Assembly: GCF_963576675.1 (NCBI RefSeq)
Contig: NC_088916.1
Location: forward strand, 54,685,001-54,749,000
Reading direction: 5' to 3'
Source of the DNA: Euphorbia lathyris
Lineage: Eukaryota; Streptophyta; Magnoliopsida; Malpighiales; Euphorbiaceae
Length of the DNA stretch: 64,000 nt
Each line of letters starts with the position of its first letter. Positions within the stretch are counted from its first letter, which is position 1. A program made the translations under genes and the position numbers. Shown piece by piece: positions 23,304 to 34,806 of the stretch. The notes beneath the pieces were generated by a model that made no database searches, was not told where the DNA came from, and saw only the letters and a list, made by a program, of their open reading frames with translations.

Positions 23304-23579
23304 TTTCTTCTCAGAGTTTTTCGAGGGATTTTGAAATTCAGAGAGAGAGAGAGATTGGAATGCCAAGGGATTCAAGCGTAAAGATGATTAAGTGGGAAAT
23401 CTTCCACCTTTTATAGAGATTTTAAATCGACGTTGGACTAGCCGTTTTTCCCTTGGGACATTCAATCGACAGAGATTCTGTCACTTATGACACGTTCGAC
23501 GCATGGGCTTTGCCTTTATTGCTTACGTTATCCCAGACCCCCAATTCATATTTGGACACGTGTATTGTGAACCCACATA
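23304..23579 (-). other. Leader of element A third ORF up to the Gypsy insertion
   Basis: It is homologous to 14595-14850 of element B (shared CCGTTTTTC...GGGAC-TTCAATCG and TATGACA blocks). Pol, gag and the 5' LTR of element A are not found beyond the Gypsy, so element A was already broken near here. ATAAT at 23580-23584 is the Gypsy target duplication. Confidence 0.55.
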
Positions 23580-23584
23580 ATAAT

Positions 23585-23885
23585 TAATCAGGGAATGTGG
23601 AACAGTGATCTGGGTCTTCGTCGGGAAGGTCTGGCTTCTTCGGGGGTCGTCTCTGCGCGGGGAACGGTCCCTATGGAAACTCCGACGATCAAGACAGTTA
23701 GTAGTTCGAGAGTGTATTCTAATTAAACGAGAGTGAGGTAGGAAGAATAGTTACCCGATCCTCTTTCCTTCTTTCATTGGTATATTTATAGTGAATGTCT
23801 TAGGCCTGTGGGCCTTCTGTTACCCTGGCCCTTTCGCTGGTCAGGCATCGTTGGGCTTCTTGGGCCTAAGTGATATTCCGAATCA
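23585..23885 (-). repeat. 3' LTR of the Gypsy element (301 bp)
   Basis: The plus-strand ends are TAATCAGGGAATG and ATTCCGAATCA. On the minus strand the LTR therefore starts TGATTCGG and ends CCTGATTA, so the 3' terminus is TA instead of the usual CA. The purine-rich tract GGGGGGACTACT on the minus strand abuts it. Confidence 0.9.
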
Positions 23886-24140
23886 AGTAGTCCCCCCCGG
23901 CCAGGTTAGCCGAGTATTGCATGCGAGGAGACTAGAATTTTAGTGGATCATTCTCTTCTTAATGAGTGGTTGACAGCTGTATGAAAGGTGCCTGATTTCC
24001 TCATAGAGACCATTCATATTGCTGCATGTGCTTGTGGGTTTTAGCACGCAATTGATTGCCCCTTCATTAAATGCTCCTGCAGGCGCCATAAAAAAGACAT
24101 TGAATGTCGTGCGTTGCCGGTGCCTCCACTTTTGGTTTGA

Positions 24141-24147
24141 TATAAAA
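24141..24147 (+). promoter_or_regulatory. TATA box for antisense gene 1 of the Gypsy
   Basis: TATAAAA lies in a GC-richer context about 280 bp upstream of the first conserved ATG (24429) of the antisense gene, on the same strand. It suggests transcription independent of the LTR promoter. Inference only. Confidence 0.4.
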
Positions 24148-24428
24148 TGCAGGGGGAGGCTCTATTTTTGTCTTATTTCGCCAAATTCTCTTCTCCTTTT
24201 GCGATTTGATCGTCTCGCTTTCCCTTTGGAGCCGCTGTTTCCGTCGATCTTTCCGTCGGTGTTCTGTCGTTTGCTCGCGCTTGCTGGGCACCGGGTATAT
24301 TAATTGACGGCGCTCTACTGAAGATTCTCTACGACACTTGTCGTAACTTTTGCGAGGTCAGTCGTACCTCTTATTTCTCCTATCTTTAGTTCTTTTGTTT
24401 AGTTGTTTTTTTTCTGGGGAGGGGGAGT

Positions 24429-26988
24429 ATGTCAGAGGGTTCTTCGCGGGGAGCCCTAAAACGACTGCCGCCAGTGACACCGGGCGACTTTACACTTCGT
24501 GATGCCTCCCGAAAATGATCTGTAAAGCAAAAAAGGCGAGTAGGGACGGTGGAGGAGGGCGGTGCTGCCGCTGGAAAGAAAAGGAAAACCGTCGTGGTAC
24601 GCGCATCGCCCAGCGTTGAGCACCCGCTTGGAGGGGCCGCCATCGGTGTCCTTGAAGTAGTTGTGGTAGTACCAGAGGGAGTGATTACCGAAGAGCGACC
24701 TTTGGCTTCGATCTACGAATAAATGCGTGAAAAGGTATGGACGCAGTCGCCAGGTGTGACGAGTGTGGATGGGAAACACTTTGAGGGGAGGCACCGCCCG
24801 AAGAGGCCGGAATCCTTTTTGGTAGACGACGCCTATAGTATTATTGTATCCGCAGACTTGGCCGCCATCTCTGCCGTGTACCGATTAGGGCAGCCCTACG
24901 AGTTGGTGGCGCAGGAGGAAGATGATCGTGCTCATCATGTGGGTGGGGCAAACGAGCTGGTTGTATATGAGGAGCAGTTGGAGTCAGGGATGCGGCTGCC
25001 TCTGCTTCCCTTCTTTGTGGATGTATTAAAAGAGTATGACCTGTGTCCTGGTCAAATTCATCCGAACGGGTGGAGGATGATGGTAGCGTTTTACTCTTTG
25101 TGCCGGTCGGCTGGATATCAAGCTACTGGGCTGGTCTTCCGACCGAATAAGGGACCCTGCTCCCAACACGTGACCTTCTCTCATTAGATGTTTAAGGTAG
25201 TCGGTGGCTTGAAGGATAAGATCCCCGAGTTTAGGCATCGGTACTTTCTGGTGCGGAAACTGGATGGCGACTTCCCTTTCCGCGTGACATGGAATGAGGA
25301 TCCCATGGATTCAGGTAGGTGGTTGAAAATGCGACCAATGTTGCCATCGGAGGAGCATCTCATAAAGTATTTAAAGGGGTTGCCGACGGACGAAGAAAGT
25401 AAGAAGGATGTGGATGAGCTTGAGGGACATTTTCTTGCTGTTGGATATTATATCTGGAAACAATGGCGAATGGCCCAGCTAGCTGGCTGGTCGCAGGCGG
25501 ACTTCGAAAAATGGAAACGCGGGTATAATTTTTCGGACGGAGAGCTAGCGGAGTTGGAGGCGATAACCGTAAACGTTGCCATCGTAGGTGAGGGGTCTGG
25601 GTTGTAAGTTTCATTTCGTAGTTCTAACGTGTTTTTCCTTGAAATATATATTGACCATGATGTTACCGATGCAGGTCCAGGTAATCCTCGGGTTAGCATG
25701 GATTTTGATCCGAACGAGTTTGGTGTTGGTCTTGAGACTGCGGAGGAAGCCTTCGCTATTCCATCCGGATCCTTGGCCTCCTTCTCTTCGCTTGAAGATG
25801 CGAACCAAGTGGTGCAGAGCATGGGGGGCGTGCTAGCCGTGCACGATGATACTGATGTTATTGGCGACATACTGCAAGGGATGCATGTGGTAGGGAGTGA
25901 GGCAAAAGAAGCTGCGGAGGTGACCGCTGCTGAAAAGGAACAAGGCGAGCAGCAGATGCAAGGACCCCTTACCCGGAAACGTAAGAAAGACAAAGGTAAG
26001 TCTGTTGTTAGGATTGAGAATGAAAAGGTGCGTGCTGGAGATGATGCCGTTGGGGGGCACGAAGGCTCTAAACGAGCGTGTACTGATGGTGGAAACGAAC
26101 TTGAGGCGGGGATGATGGATCGGTTAGGTGATCACCCGGAGATGATGAAAAGAATGGATGCCAAGATTGCTAAGTTCCGGGAATACGTGATGGGCTTGTC
26201 GGTGCACTCTGATATGATGACGTCCGACCTTGCGCGGGCAATGGCTCGCATCGCTAAGGTGCCTGGGGAGGTGATGCGAATGGACGGTGTGTCCAAGATG
26301 AACGTTGGGGTGGAGACTCTGTCGGTGCTTGGTGTGGTAAGCTCTTATGACCTTCTCGCCTAGATTCATTCCTAACAGCTGTGTCCTGAATTGCCCAAAT
26401 TTTATGCAGGCCGTTCAAAATGCTAACAAGGTGTTCGATATGTGTGTGAACGATGAAAATCTGTTTCGCAATATGGAGCAAGGTCTGCGGAATGCGGTGA
26501 AAGAGTTGGAAACGGTGAATGGGAAAATAGCACCGCCGGAGAGCTGTTGGAGCGCCGAGAGGGCGAGATTGCTATGCTGACCGAGAAGCTAAAAGTGGAG
26601 ACGAGGTGTCGACTGGAGCTGTCGAAAAAGTTGGCACGTGAAGTCGAGGAACTTCGTTCCTACAAAGTTTTGTTCAAGGCGGCCATACTATGGGTTCGCC
26701 GAGTGAAGGAACAGGTGGATGATAGGGTCAGGCGAGCAACTGCTATCTGCTGAGAATGAAAAGCTTAGACAGGATCTTGAGGCGGCTCAGAAAGAGGCCA
26801 GGGAGTTACGGGCCCTCGCGGGAGATCGCGAGGAGAAACTGATCAAGATAGACCGGATGATGCTTATCACTGCTGCCTACGCTGCTGGGTATGAAGTTCC
26901 TCCAGAGGTCATATTTTCTCCGAATGTCTATGACAAGGCTGCCCAGGCGAAGGCCGTAGAGTTTTGTGGTCGCTTTAAAAAGAAGTAG
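24429..26988 (+). pseudogene. Antisense gene 1 of the Gypsy ('putative gypsy type transposon' protein)
   Basis: The frame opens at ATG 24429 (MSEGSSRGALKR) and stays in one frame to 25607, broken by three stops: TGA after DASRK, TAA after SIYE and TAG after VTFSH. The core LPFFVDVLKEYDLCPGQIHP and MMVAFYSLCRSAGYQATG is typical of the plant 'putative gypsy type transposon' family (PF04195-like). An intron appears to end in TGCAG before 25677, after a GTGAGG donor near 25590. A second lies between GTAAGCTC (about 26337) and TTTATGCAG (about 26409). The C-terminus (26410-26988) is coiled-coil, with frameshifts, ending AKAVEFCGRFKKK. Such antisense genes are known in Tat elements; their function is unknown. 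This copy is broken. Confidence 0.72.
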
Positions 26989-27162
26989 TTGGAGATGGAG
27001 GTGGCCTGATCCACTTGTTCCCTTGTTTTCAAATATGTAATAATTTTGTTGTACGGTGTGTATCTTGGGGGATCTTTTGGCAGTATATTTTGATCATGAT
27101 CTTGCACTTTTGATTTGATTTGAGACTTCATGATGTGTTTGTCAAGTCTTTTCCATTCTTAC

Positions 27163-27170
27163 TATAAATA
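27163..27170 (+). promoter_or_regulatory. TATA box for antisense gene 2 of the Gypsy
   Basis: TATAAATA lies about 92 bp upstream of the likely start codon at 27262, an ordinary plant promoter-to-ATG distance. It is on the same strand as the antisense genes and opposite to gag-pol. Confidence 0.5.
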
Positions 27171-27261
27171 GGAGTCGGATTTTGTTTGTGTTTCTCGCTC
27201 AAATTTCGTTCTTGCTTCTAGTGCTTGTATCCTTAGTTATTTGTTTACGCCTATCTTTGTG

Positions 27262-27956
27262 ATGTCGCTTCGGGATGTGGTGGACTCTGCCAAGATGCTT
27301 GAGGTGCAAAAGGCCATCTCGACGATGCCCCATCCCTATGTGTATTGTCCCCCAATGGATGGTCATGAGCTGGACAGGAAAGTGCGGTATGCCTCCCCGG
27401 TGTGGATGAATCGGGGTTTCTCACGGAGAAGCCGAAACGGGGAGAGTGAGAGTTCCGCGCCCTATACTGGATCTGCGACGGATTCATGCGATGTGGTTAT
27501 CAGCGCCTTTTCTTCCACTGAGAAGAAAACTTGGTCGCAGGATGGGATTGGGTTCTTGAATCCCGACGAGTCAGTGGTACCCGTGACAAATCCGCATCCT
27601 GCCTGGGTAAGGAGACTTCTTGCCGATGAACTAGACAGAGTTATGAACCTCCCCCTGTGCTGGAAAATCGCCGTTCTGGGTGCCATGCTTCGCTGAGTCG
27701 TCCCCATGGGGAGACGTTTGTCGATCCGCTGAAACCTCGTAGTGTGGTTTTCCTTGAATTTTCTAGGCAAGGGTTTCTGGGGCCTATTCCAGCCGATCCC
27801 GCGCATCGAGTGACGCACGTCGGGAAAGCATGCCTGTACCATAGGCAGAATGGGCATAACACCAACAAATGTACTGATTGGCGAGCCGTGCACCAGGCCC
27901 TCATGGATGCAGAGGCTATCCCGAACCCCGATAGTGTCGGTGCTTCGCTTGAGTGA
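27262..27956 (+). pseudogene. Antisense gene 2 of the Gypsy, zinc-knuckle-like protein
   Basis: The first part starts MSLRDVVDSAKML (27262) and runs to a stop at 27696. The second part continues in another frame from about 27660 to 27956 and holds ACLYHRQNGHNTNKCTDWRA, a C-x2-H-x4-H-x4-C arrangement like the knuckle in this element's own Gag (CKYHKSSEHSTENC, with the following helix). One frameshift near 27650-27700 separates the two parts. I know no named family for it. It could be an antisense-encoded, gag-derived nucleic-acid-binding protein. The gene ends about 180 bp before the tandem repeat array. Confidence 0.55.
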
Positions 27957-28139
27957 TTGTGGTGTGCTTTATCTGTATTTGTAATGGATGTAACTGTGGA
28001 TCCCTTTCTGTAATGAACTTTGGTATGTTTGTCGTTATAATATTTATGTGCTTATGCAGCGTTGTTATTGGCCATTTTTCTCTAAATTGCATGCGAAAGA
28101 TTCCTTCTTTAGGGAGCGTTTCAGATGCTCTGTGAGTAA

Positions 28140-29190
28140 CGTTTAGTGTTGCTTAGCGGAGAACGAATCGGGATGTGCACTTGTAAATAAGCGGTGACCA
28201 TATGGATTTATTGGTCGAACAAGTGATTGCGAGGTCATTCGAGATGCTCGAATATCCTTTCGAGATTTATCTTAGCGGAGAAAGCATCGTGTTGTTCGCT
28301 CGTGAATAATTGGTAACAATATGGGATTGTTTAGGCGATTATGAAGGCATTCGAGGTGCTCGATAAGCCTTTGGATAACATTTTGATGTTTTGGTATCGG
28401 AGCACGCATCGTGGTATCCGCTTGTGAATAATCGGTAACAATATGGGATTGTTAGGTGATGACGAAGGCAGTTGAGATGCTCGATAAGCCTTTGGATAAC
28501 ATTTTGATGTTTTTGTGGCAGAGAACGCATTGTGGTATCCGCTTGTAAATAATCGGTAACAATATGGGATTGTTAGGCGATTACGAAGGCAGTCGAGATG
28601 CTCGATAAGCCTTTGGATAATATTTTGATGTTTTTGTGGCGGAGAACGCATTATGGTATCCGCTTGTAAATAATCGGTAACAATATGAGATTGTTAGGCG
28701 ATTACGAAGACAGTCGAGATGCTCGATAAGCCTTTGGATAACATTTTGATGTTTTTGTAGCGGAGAACGCATTGTGGTATCCACTTGTAAATAATCGGTA
28801 ACAATATGGGATTGTTAGGCGATTACGAAGGCAGTCGAGATGCTCGATAAGCCTTTGGATAACATTTTGATGTTTTTGTAGCGGAGAACGCATTGTGGTG
28901 TCCGCTTGTAAATAATCGATAATAATATGGGATTGTTAGCACGTTTTAAGAGGCGTTTCGTGGTGAACGAGAAGCCTGGGGAATAACGTCTTGAGTTGTT
29001 CAGTGCGAGCACCGAATCGGGTAGCTCGCCTCTTGTCTAATTGGTAACAACGTGAGGTTGTTTGTGCGATTTAATGGGCGTTTCGAGATGATCGAGAGGC
29101 CAGGTAAATAACGTATGGAGTTATTCATTGCGAGGACCGTATCGGGTAGCTCGCTTTTTGTTTAATCGATAACAACATGGGGTTGTTCGA
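28140..29190. repeat. Tandem array of about 121 bp units in the Gypsy
   Basis: Copies of a unit marked by GGTAACAATATGGGATTGTT start at 28312, 28434, 28555, 28676 and 28797, with diverged ones near 28918, 29043 and 29166 and at the left edge. The spacing is 121-122 bp. The inner units are almost identical and the outer ones diverged, as expected for arrays that grow by unequal exchange. It lies between integrase and antisense gene 2. The short minus-strand frames here repeat the same peptide and are artefacts of the array. Confidence 0.9.
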
Positions 29191-29216
29191 AAAAAAAATC
29201 TTATTGATGATTCACA

Positions 29217-32200
29217 TTACAGGACAGTGTCGATCTTGTACGGCCCCTCCCATGATTGACCGAGCTTGCCGTGAGCTAGCGAGGACTGGGCAGCGGCGAC
29301 GTCTCTGAGCACAAGATCTCCGACTTGAAAAGTGCGGGGACGAACCCGCCTATCGTGGTAACGCGCTATACTCTGCTTATGAGCCGTTATGTGTAATAAA
29401 GCATTAAGGCGTTTTTCCTCTAGCCGCTCACTTGCTTCCGCGAGTTCCGCATTGTTGTCGATCTCTTCGAAGGTGGTCTGTCGAGGAGAACGAAGGATGA
29501 CCTCAGATGGTGCCATTGCTTCTGCCCCATAGGTGAGGAAAAAAGGAGTGCACCCTGTACCCGAATGAGGGGTTGTGCGGTATGACCACAATATTGCCGC
29601 GATATGGTCAGGCCATGTTCGGCCTTGATCGGATAGGCGCGTTTTAATTCCTCGCAGGATTGTTCGGTTTCTTACCTCAGTGAGGCCGTTGCTCTGAGGG
29701 TGTTCCACCGAGGTGTATCGCCCTTTGATACCCCACTCTGCGCAAAATTCGCAGAATGGACTGCAATCGAACTGCCTTCCGTTATCGGTGATGAAAGAGT
29801 GAGGGACCCCGAATCGGTATATGACTATTCGTTTGAGGAAACCGATTACGTTGTCGGCGGTTATCTTGGCGATTGCCTCAGCCTCGATCCATTTGGTAAA
29901 GTGATCGACTGCTACCACTACAAAGCGCTTCTGTGCTAAAGCCATCGGAAACGGGCCGAGTAGGTCAATGGCCCATACTGCAAATGGCCAAGGTGTGATA
30001 ATGCCTTTGAATGGAGCCGACGGGGCGTGATGAGTATTGGCGTGTAGTTGACACGCCTGACAACTGCGAATTAGACGCATCGCATCGGAATCCATGGTCT
30101 GCCAATAAAACCCCTAGAGCCGGGCTTTCTTCGCAATCGTTCGGGCGCCTTGATGCGAGCTACAAACACCCTGATGTATCTCCTTTAGACAGTGATCCCC
30201 TTCCTCTTCGGATATACAGTGCAACCAAGGGTGTGTGGCGAACTTCCGATAGAGTAAGCCATCGTGCATCACGTATCGCCAGGAACGCCGAACCATGAGG
30301 GATACCTGCGTTCGATCTTCGGGCAGTGTTCCATCTTGAAGATACCTGATTATCAGACTTCTACACCCGCTAGCCGCTGCGTCCGCCGTGTCGATCTGTA
30401 GCGAGCACTCTACGTGAATGGCTGGGGCCATAGCAGTTTCGATGAGGGTATGCGGATCACTAGACTGCTCGCCTGCTGCGAGAGCGGCAATAGCATCCGC
30501 CTCTTCGTTCTCCTCCCGTGGGACCAGCATAAGGTCAAAGGTTACTCCTTTGTCTTCGAGATCCTTTAACAAGGATTTTGCGAGGGCCAAGTATTGACAC
30601 ATCGTTGGATCCTTCGCCTTGTAAGTGCCGCTGATGTGGCTAACGACGAGTTTAGAGTCCAAATATACCGTCAGATGTCCGTTCACCATCGCTTTGGATA
30701 AGCGAAGAGCTGCGACCAGCGCCTCGTACTCTGCTTGATTGTTCGTGGTCGGGAAGTCGAGACGGATGGCGTATCTTATCCGGAGATTATTAGGTCCCTG
30801 AATCGCAATGCCTGCTCCTACCCATCCTGGGCCGCAGGATCCATCCACACTCATAGTCCATATGTCACCGTTGCGAATGTTTATCGGCGTGGGGCTGCTG
30901 GTTGATGACCCGGTAAACTCCACTATGAAGTCGGACAGCACTTGGGCTTTGATCGCAGCGCGAGGTTCAAAACATATGTCAAACTGGGATAGCCGGACCG
31001 ACCAGTTGGTGATCCGCTCGGAGACTTCTGGTTTTTGGACTGCCTTTTTAAGAGGGTAATTGGTCCTGACCACGATCGTATGTGCTTGGAAATATGGTCG
31101 GAGGCGTTCGGACGCCAGTGTGATGGCAAACATAGCTTTTTCAACCTCGGAGTATCGGATCTCAACACCCTTTAAGACCTTGCTCAAGAAGTAAATTGGG
31201 TAGAGCTCCGGTTCCTCTTCTTGAGCCAACACGATAGCTACCGTTTCATCAGTGATGGTGAAGTATAAGAGAATGTCCCGTCCCTGCTTTGGTACTGACA
31301 GTAGGGGAGGGGTAGCGAGGAAAGTTTTGATGGCGCTGAATGCCGCCTGGAAATCCGTAGACCACCTGAAAGGATGCTCCTTCTTGATTGCCTTGTAAAA
31401 GGGTAAACATCGCTGTGCCGAGCAGGAAATGAACCGTCCCAAGGCGATTATCCTTCCGTTGAGCCTCTGAACTCCCTGTAAGTTGTGTGGTGCTTCCATT
31501 GCTAAGATTGCCTCGATCTTTGTGGGGTTTGGTTCGATACCTTTCTCGGACACAACGCAACCAAGGAACTTGCCGCTACGAATTCCGAAGAAACATTTCT
31601 CCGGGTTCAGCTTGAGGTTGTAATTTCTAAAAATTTTAAACACTTCCACCAAGTCACGCGGATGGTCGCTTTCAACAGTACTTAGGACAACCATGTCATC
31701 GATGTATACTTGTACAGTATTGCCGATGAGGTGAGTGAACATCTTATCTATCAGTCGCTGGTAGGTAGCCCCCGCGTTCTTCATCCCAAAAGGCATGACG
31801 TTGTAGCAATAAGTGTCTTCATGCGTAACAAAGGAAGTTTTCTCGGCATCGACCGGGTCCATAGGGATCTGCTGAAAACCAGCGATGGCGTCAAACTGAG
31901 ATAAGATTTTCCGACCAGCTGTCTGGTCGAGAAGCTGATCTATGTTAGGCAGCGGGTAAGAATCCTTTGGGCATGCTTTATTAACATTCGTAAAATCTAC
32001 ACACATGCGGTACTTTCCGCTGGCTTTCTTTACAGGTACGATGTTAGAAAGCCAGTCCGGATAGTGAACCTCGCGAATAAATTTTACAGCTAGAAGCTTC
32101 TCGATCTCTTCCTTGACTGCAGCTTGTTTGTCCTTCACTTGCACTCTCATCTTCTGCTTCAGGGGCTCCACGGAGGGCTCGATGCTCAGTCTGTGTGTTG

Positions 32201-32993
32201 CTTGCTCGGGTGAGACTCCCATGATATCCTCGGTGCACCAGGCGAACACGTCTGCATGCTCTGACAGAACAGCCTTGATCTCGTCGGCTAAATGGGGCGT
32301 GAGTCTGGTCCCAATTTTCACTGTCTTGGTGTCCGCGATGGCACAGTCGCTGACTGATTCAATAGGTATGGGATTGTATCCCCTCATATCCATCAGACCG
32401 TCTTCTAGGTACAGCGCTGTCCGAGGTTGAGTAGCCTCTTACTGCAGTCTCTTGGCCAAGATGCGATCCCCTTGGATGGTGATTCTGCCATGCCCATGCT
32501 GGACCGGAAAAGTCAAGCATAATTCGGAGATATCAACCGTGGACTTCAGGTTAGCTAGCAGAGGTCTTCCGATGATGGCATTATAGGCCAAGGGGATATC
32601 GACCACCACCCATTCTGCAGTCTCCTCTACTTCCTTATCACTTTCGGTAAAGACTGTTGACAGGGAGATGACTCCCTTTACTGGGACTTCGATTTCCGAC
32701 AGGCCAACCAGGGGGAAAGTCCCTGCTCGGAGGGCTGTATGAGCATTTTTCATTGCGCGGAGTGCCTTCCAGGTGAGCAAGTTTACCGAGCTGCCCGTAT
32801 CCACCAGCACCCGATGCGTTTTAAAACCGGCGATGTTGGTGGTGACCACAAGTGCCTCCGAATGGCTGGTCCGGAGAGGTGGCTGCAACGTCAGAGTCTG
32901 GTCAACTGCTTTTCTCTTTCGGGAGCTCTCCGGAGGCGTGTAGAGTGCCGGAGCTCCCTCCCTTATGACGTGGATCTCCCCGTGGAGTCCCAC
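29217..32993 (-). pseudogene. Gypsy pol: protease, RT, two RNase H domains, integrase; two stops
   Basis: A single reading frame is interrupted by TAA at 32439-32441 and TAG at 30114-30116. Protease has VLVDTGSSVNLLTW. Counting from 32393, RT has FIREVHYPDWLSNIVPVKK, CVDFTNVNKA and the YIDD box at residues 230-233. The first RNase H (about 370-490) has lost its catalytic set, as in Tat elements (YFTITDETVAIVLAQ). The second, archaeal-type RNase H is complete, with D517, E555, D579 and D633. Integrase has the H-H-C-C finger around the stop, then WAIDLLGPFP, FITDNGRQFD and a GLTEVRNR glutamate. The stops look like single nonsense changes in an otherwise good gene. Confidence 0.88.
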
Positions 32994-34451
32994 TGCTTCG
33001 GGCTCTGCTCCCTCTGCCTAACTGCTTTTGGTGGTGCACCTTGCTCAGTTATCCGCTCAATCTCTTTCTGGAGCTGGTAGCAGTTCTCCGTGGAGTGCTC
33101 GGAGGACTTGTGATACTTGCAGTAATCTTTTTCTACACGGGCTTTGCCTTTATCGACCGGTGGGGCCGGGTGTGCAAATCGGCGAGGTTGGCTATGAGCG
33201 TAATGCACCTCCTTCTCGCGGGATCGGTCCCCTCTGCGCTCAATGTTAGTTCGCTCGACTCGAGCTGGGAAAGGCATCGGGGCCTCCTTGCGCGCCTTGC
33301 CTTCGTCACGCGCCTCTGCGGTCGGCCTGCTTTTTTCTTGCTTGTGCGTGTCGCCTCTGGCCTTGTCTCTTTCTGATTCTTCGTACCCGGCGGGCCGATC
33401 GCAGTCGTCATACCGAACGAAGGTTTGGGCCATGGTCATGAGTTCTTCGAAGGATCGCGGTATCTTTCTGAAGCACTTCTACTTTAGGGGCTCGCATGAG
33501 GTCCCTTTTGCTAAAGCATCATGAGCCACTTCGAGGTTGAGACCCTTGACTTCAGAGGCCATATGATGAAACCTGGAAAGAAAGTTGCGCAGTGGCTCAG
33601 TTGCTCGTTGTTTGAGCCCGTTGAGGTCCGAGCTGATCTTCCTTACCTTTGCTGCCGCAGCAAAACGGGAGCGGAAAAGGTCCTTTAGGAGATCGAATGA
33701 GTCAATTGATTCCGGAGCGAGTCCTCGATACCACTCTTGCGCACTCGAAGAGAGTGTGGTCGGAAAAACTTTGCACATGATGTCTTCGTCTTTTGAGTAC
33801 AAGTTGATGGTACTCATGAAAGATGCCACGTGGTCGTTCGGGTCCTCGGTTCCCAAATACTGCGATAGCCGCGGAGCCTCCCAGTCTCGTGGGAACCTCG
33901 TCTCGATGATTCTTTGTACTAGTGGTGTTTTACTGGAGGTGATGCTTCCTCCCATGACGCCCCCGCGGGCCCTTTTGTCCAGAAAACGCTGGATCTTCAG
34001 TTCCAGCATGTCTTCATTACTCGCGGCTGCTGTCTCTTCGCGCCGCGCCGCGCACCGCCATCTCCGGCCGTGGCAGATGCGGTGCCCCTCCCTGCGAGGA
34101 CCCCGGGTCCCGCGGGCTCCCTGGCAGCGCTCCCTCTCTTTGCATTTCCGCTGCTTCTTTAAGGTATTGCCAGATTTTGGCGTTCTCCTCCTGCAAGCTT
34201 CTCTGTTGATCTATGATCTTCATCTGGGCCGCCGTATGAATAGCCTGGGTGGTCTGGAAACCTTGTATCACACTGAGGAGCTGTGTGGTATTGTAAGTCT
34301 CTTTTTCTTCACGGCTCACCTCCTCCATCAGTGGTCCCAGGTTTCTGGGGGAAATTGGAATGGTCGGAACGGAACGCTCGATATTAGTCATGGAGCTGGT
34401 TGCTCCTACTTCCGGCGCTAGAGTCGGAACAGACTCGGTTGGAGTTTGCAT
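32963..34451 (-). pseudogene. Gypsy gag, frameshifted
   Basis: It starts at 34451 (MQTPTESVPTLAPEV). The first frame ends at 34017. The capsid-like part is in a second frame from 34009 (VQRIIETRFPRDWEAPRLSQ, YLGTEDPNDHVASF, EWYRGLAPESIDSFDLLKDL: the Retrotrans_gag pattern). A TAG at 33479-33481 interrupts it. It resumes in the same frame to 32963 with a basic region and the CCHC-like knuckle CKYHKSSEHSTENC. A further frame change leads into protease. At least two frameshifts and one stop make this copy inactive. Confidence 0.83.
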
Positions 34452-34500
34452 TTTGCTTGAAGCTCCGAGGTCACTTGTAATCTACCTTCACCGCACCAAA

Positions 34501-34801
34501 TAATCAGGGAATGTGGAACAGTGATCTGGGTCTTCGTCGGGAAGGTCTGGCTTCTTCGGGGGTCGTCTCTGTGCGGGGAACGGTCCCTACGGAAACTCCG
34601 ACGATCAAGACAGTTAGTAGTTCGAGAGTGTATTCTAATTAAACGAGAGTGAGGTAGGAAGAATAGTTACCCGATCCTCTTTCCTTCTTTCATTGGTATA
34701 TTTATAGTGAATGTCTTGGGCCTGTGGGCCTTCTGTTACCCTGGCCCTTTCGCTGGTCGGGCATCGTTGGGCTTCTTGGGCCTAAGTGATATTCCGAATC
34801 A
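34501..34801 (-). repeat. 5' LTR of the Gypsy element (301 bp)
   Basis: It matches 23585-23885 except for four transitions. The minus-strand sequence after it reads TTTGGTGCGGTGAAGG, the expected place of a primer-binding site; I could not assign the tRNA. Confidence 0.9.
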
Positions 34802-34806
34802 ATAAT

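Larger units (their letters stand above)
23585..34801 (-). mobile_element. Ty3/Gypsy retrotransposon, Tat lineage, with antisense genes
   Basis: It has 301-bp LTRs at both ends and a 5-bp duplication ATAAT (23580-23584 and 34802-34806). Read on the minus strand the order is 5' LTR, gag, protease, RT, degenerate RNase H, a second archaeal-type RNase H, integrase, a 121-bp tandem array, two genes in antisense orientation, polypurine tract (complement at 23886-23899) and 3' LTR. The dual RNase H and the antisense genes between pol and the 3' LTR are hallmarks of the Tat clade. By eye the LTRs differ at only four positions, all transitions, so it is young. The coding regions nevertheless carry several stops and frameshifts. 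Confidence 0.92.

Noticed and set aside
28331..28893. Series of near-identical 60-100 residue minus-strand frames
   Set aside because: They arise because the 121-bp tandem repeat is open in one frame; no start context or homology.
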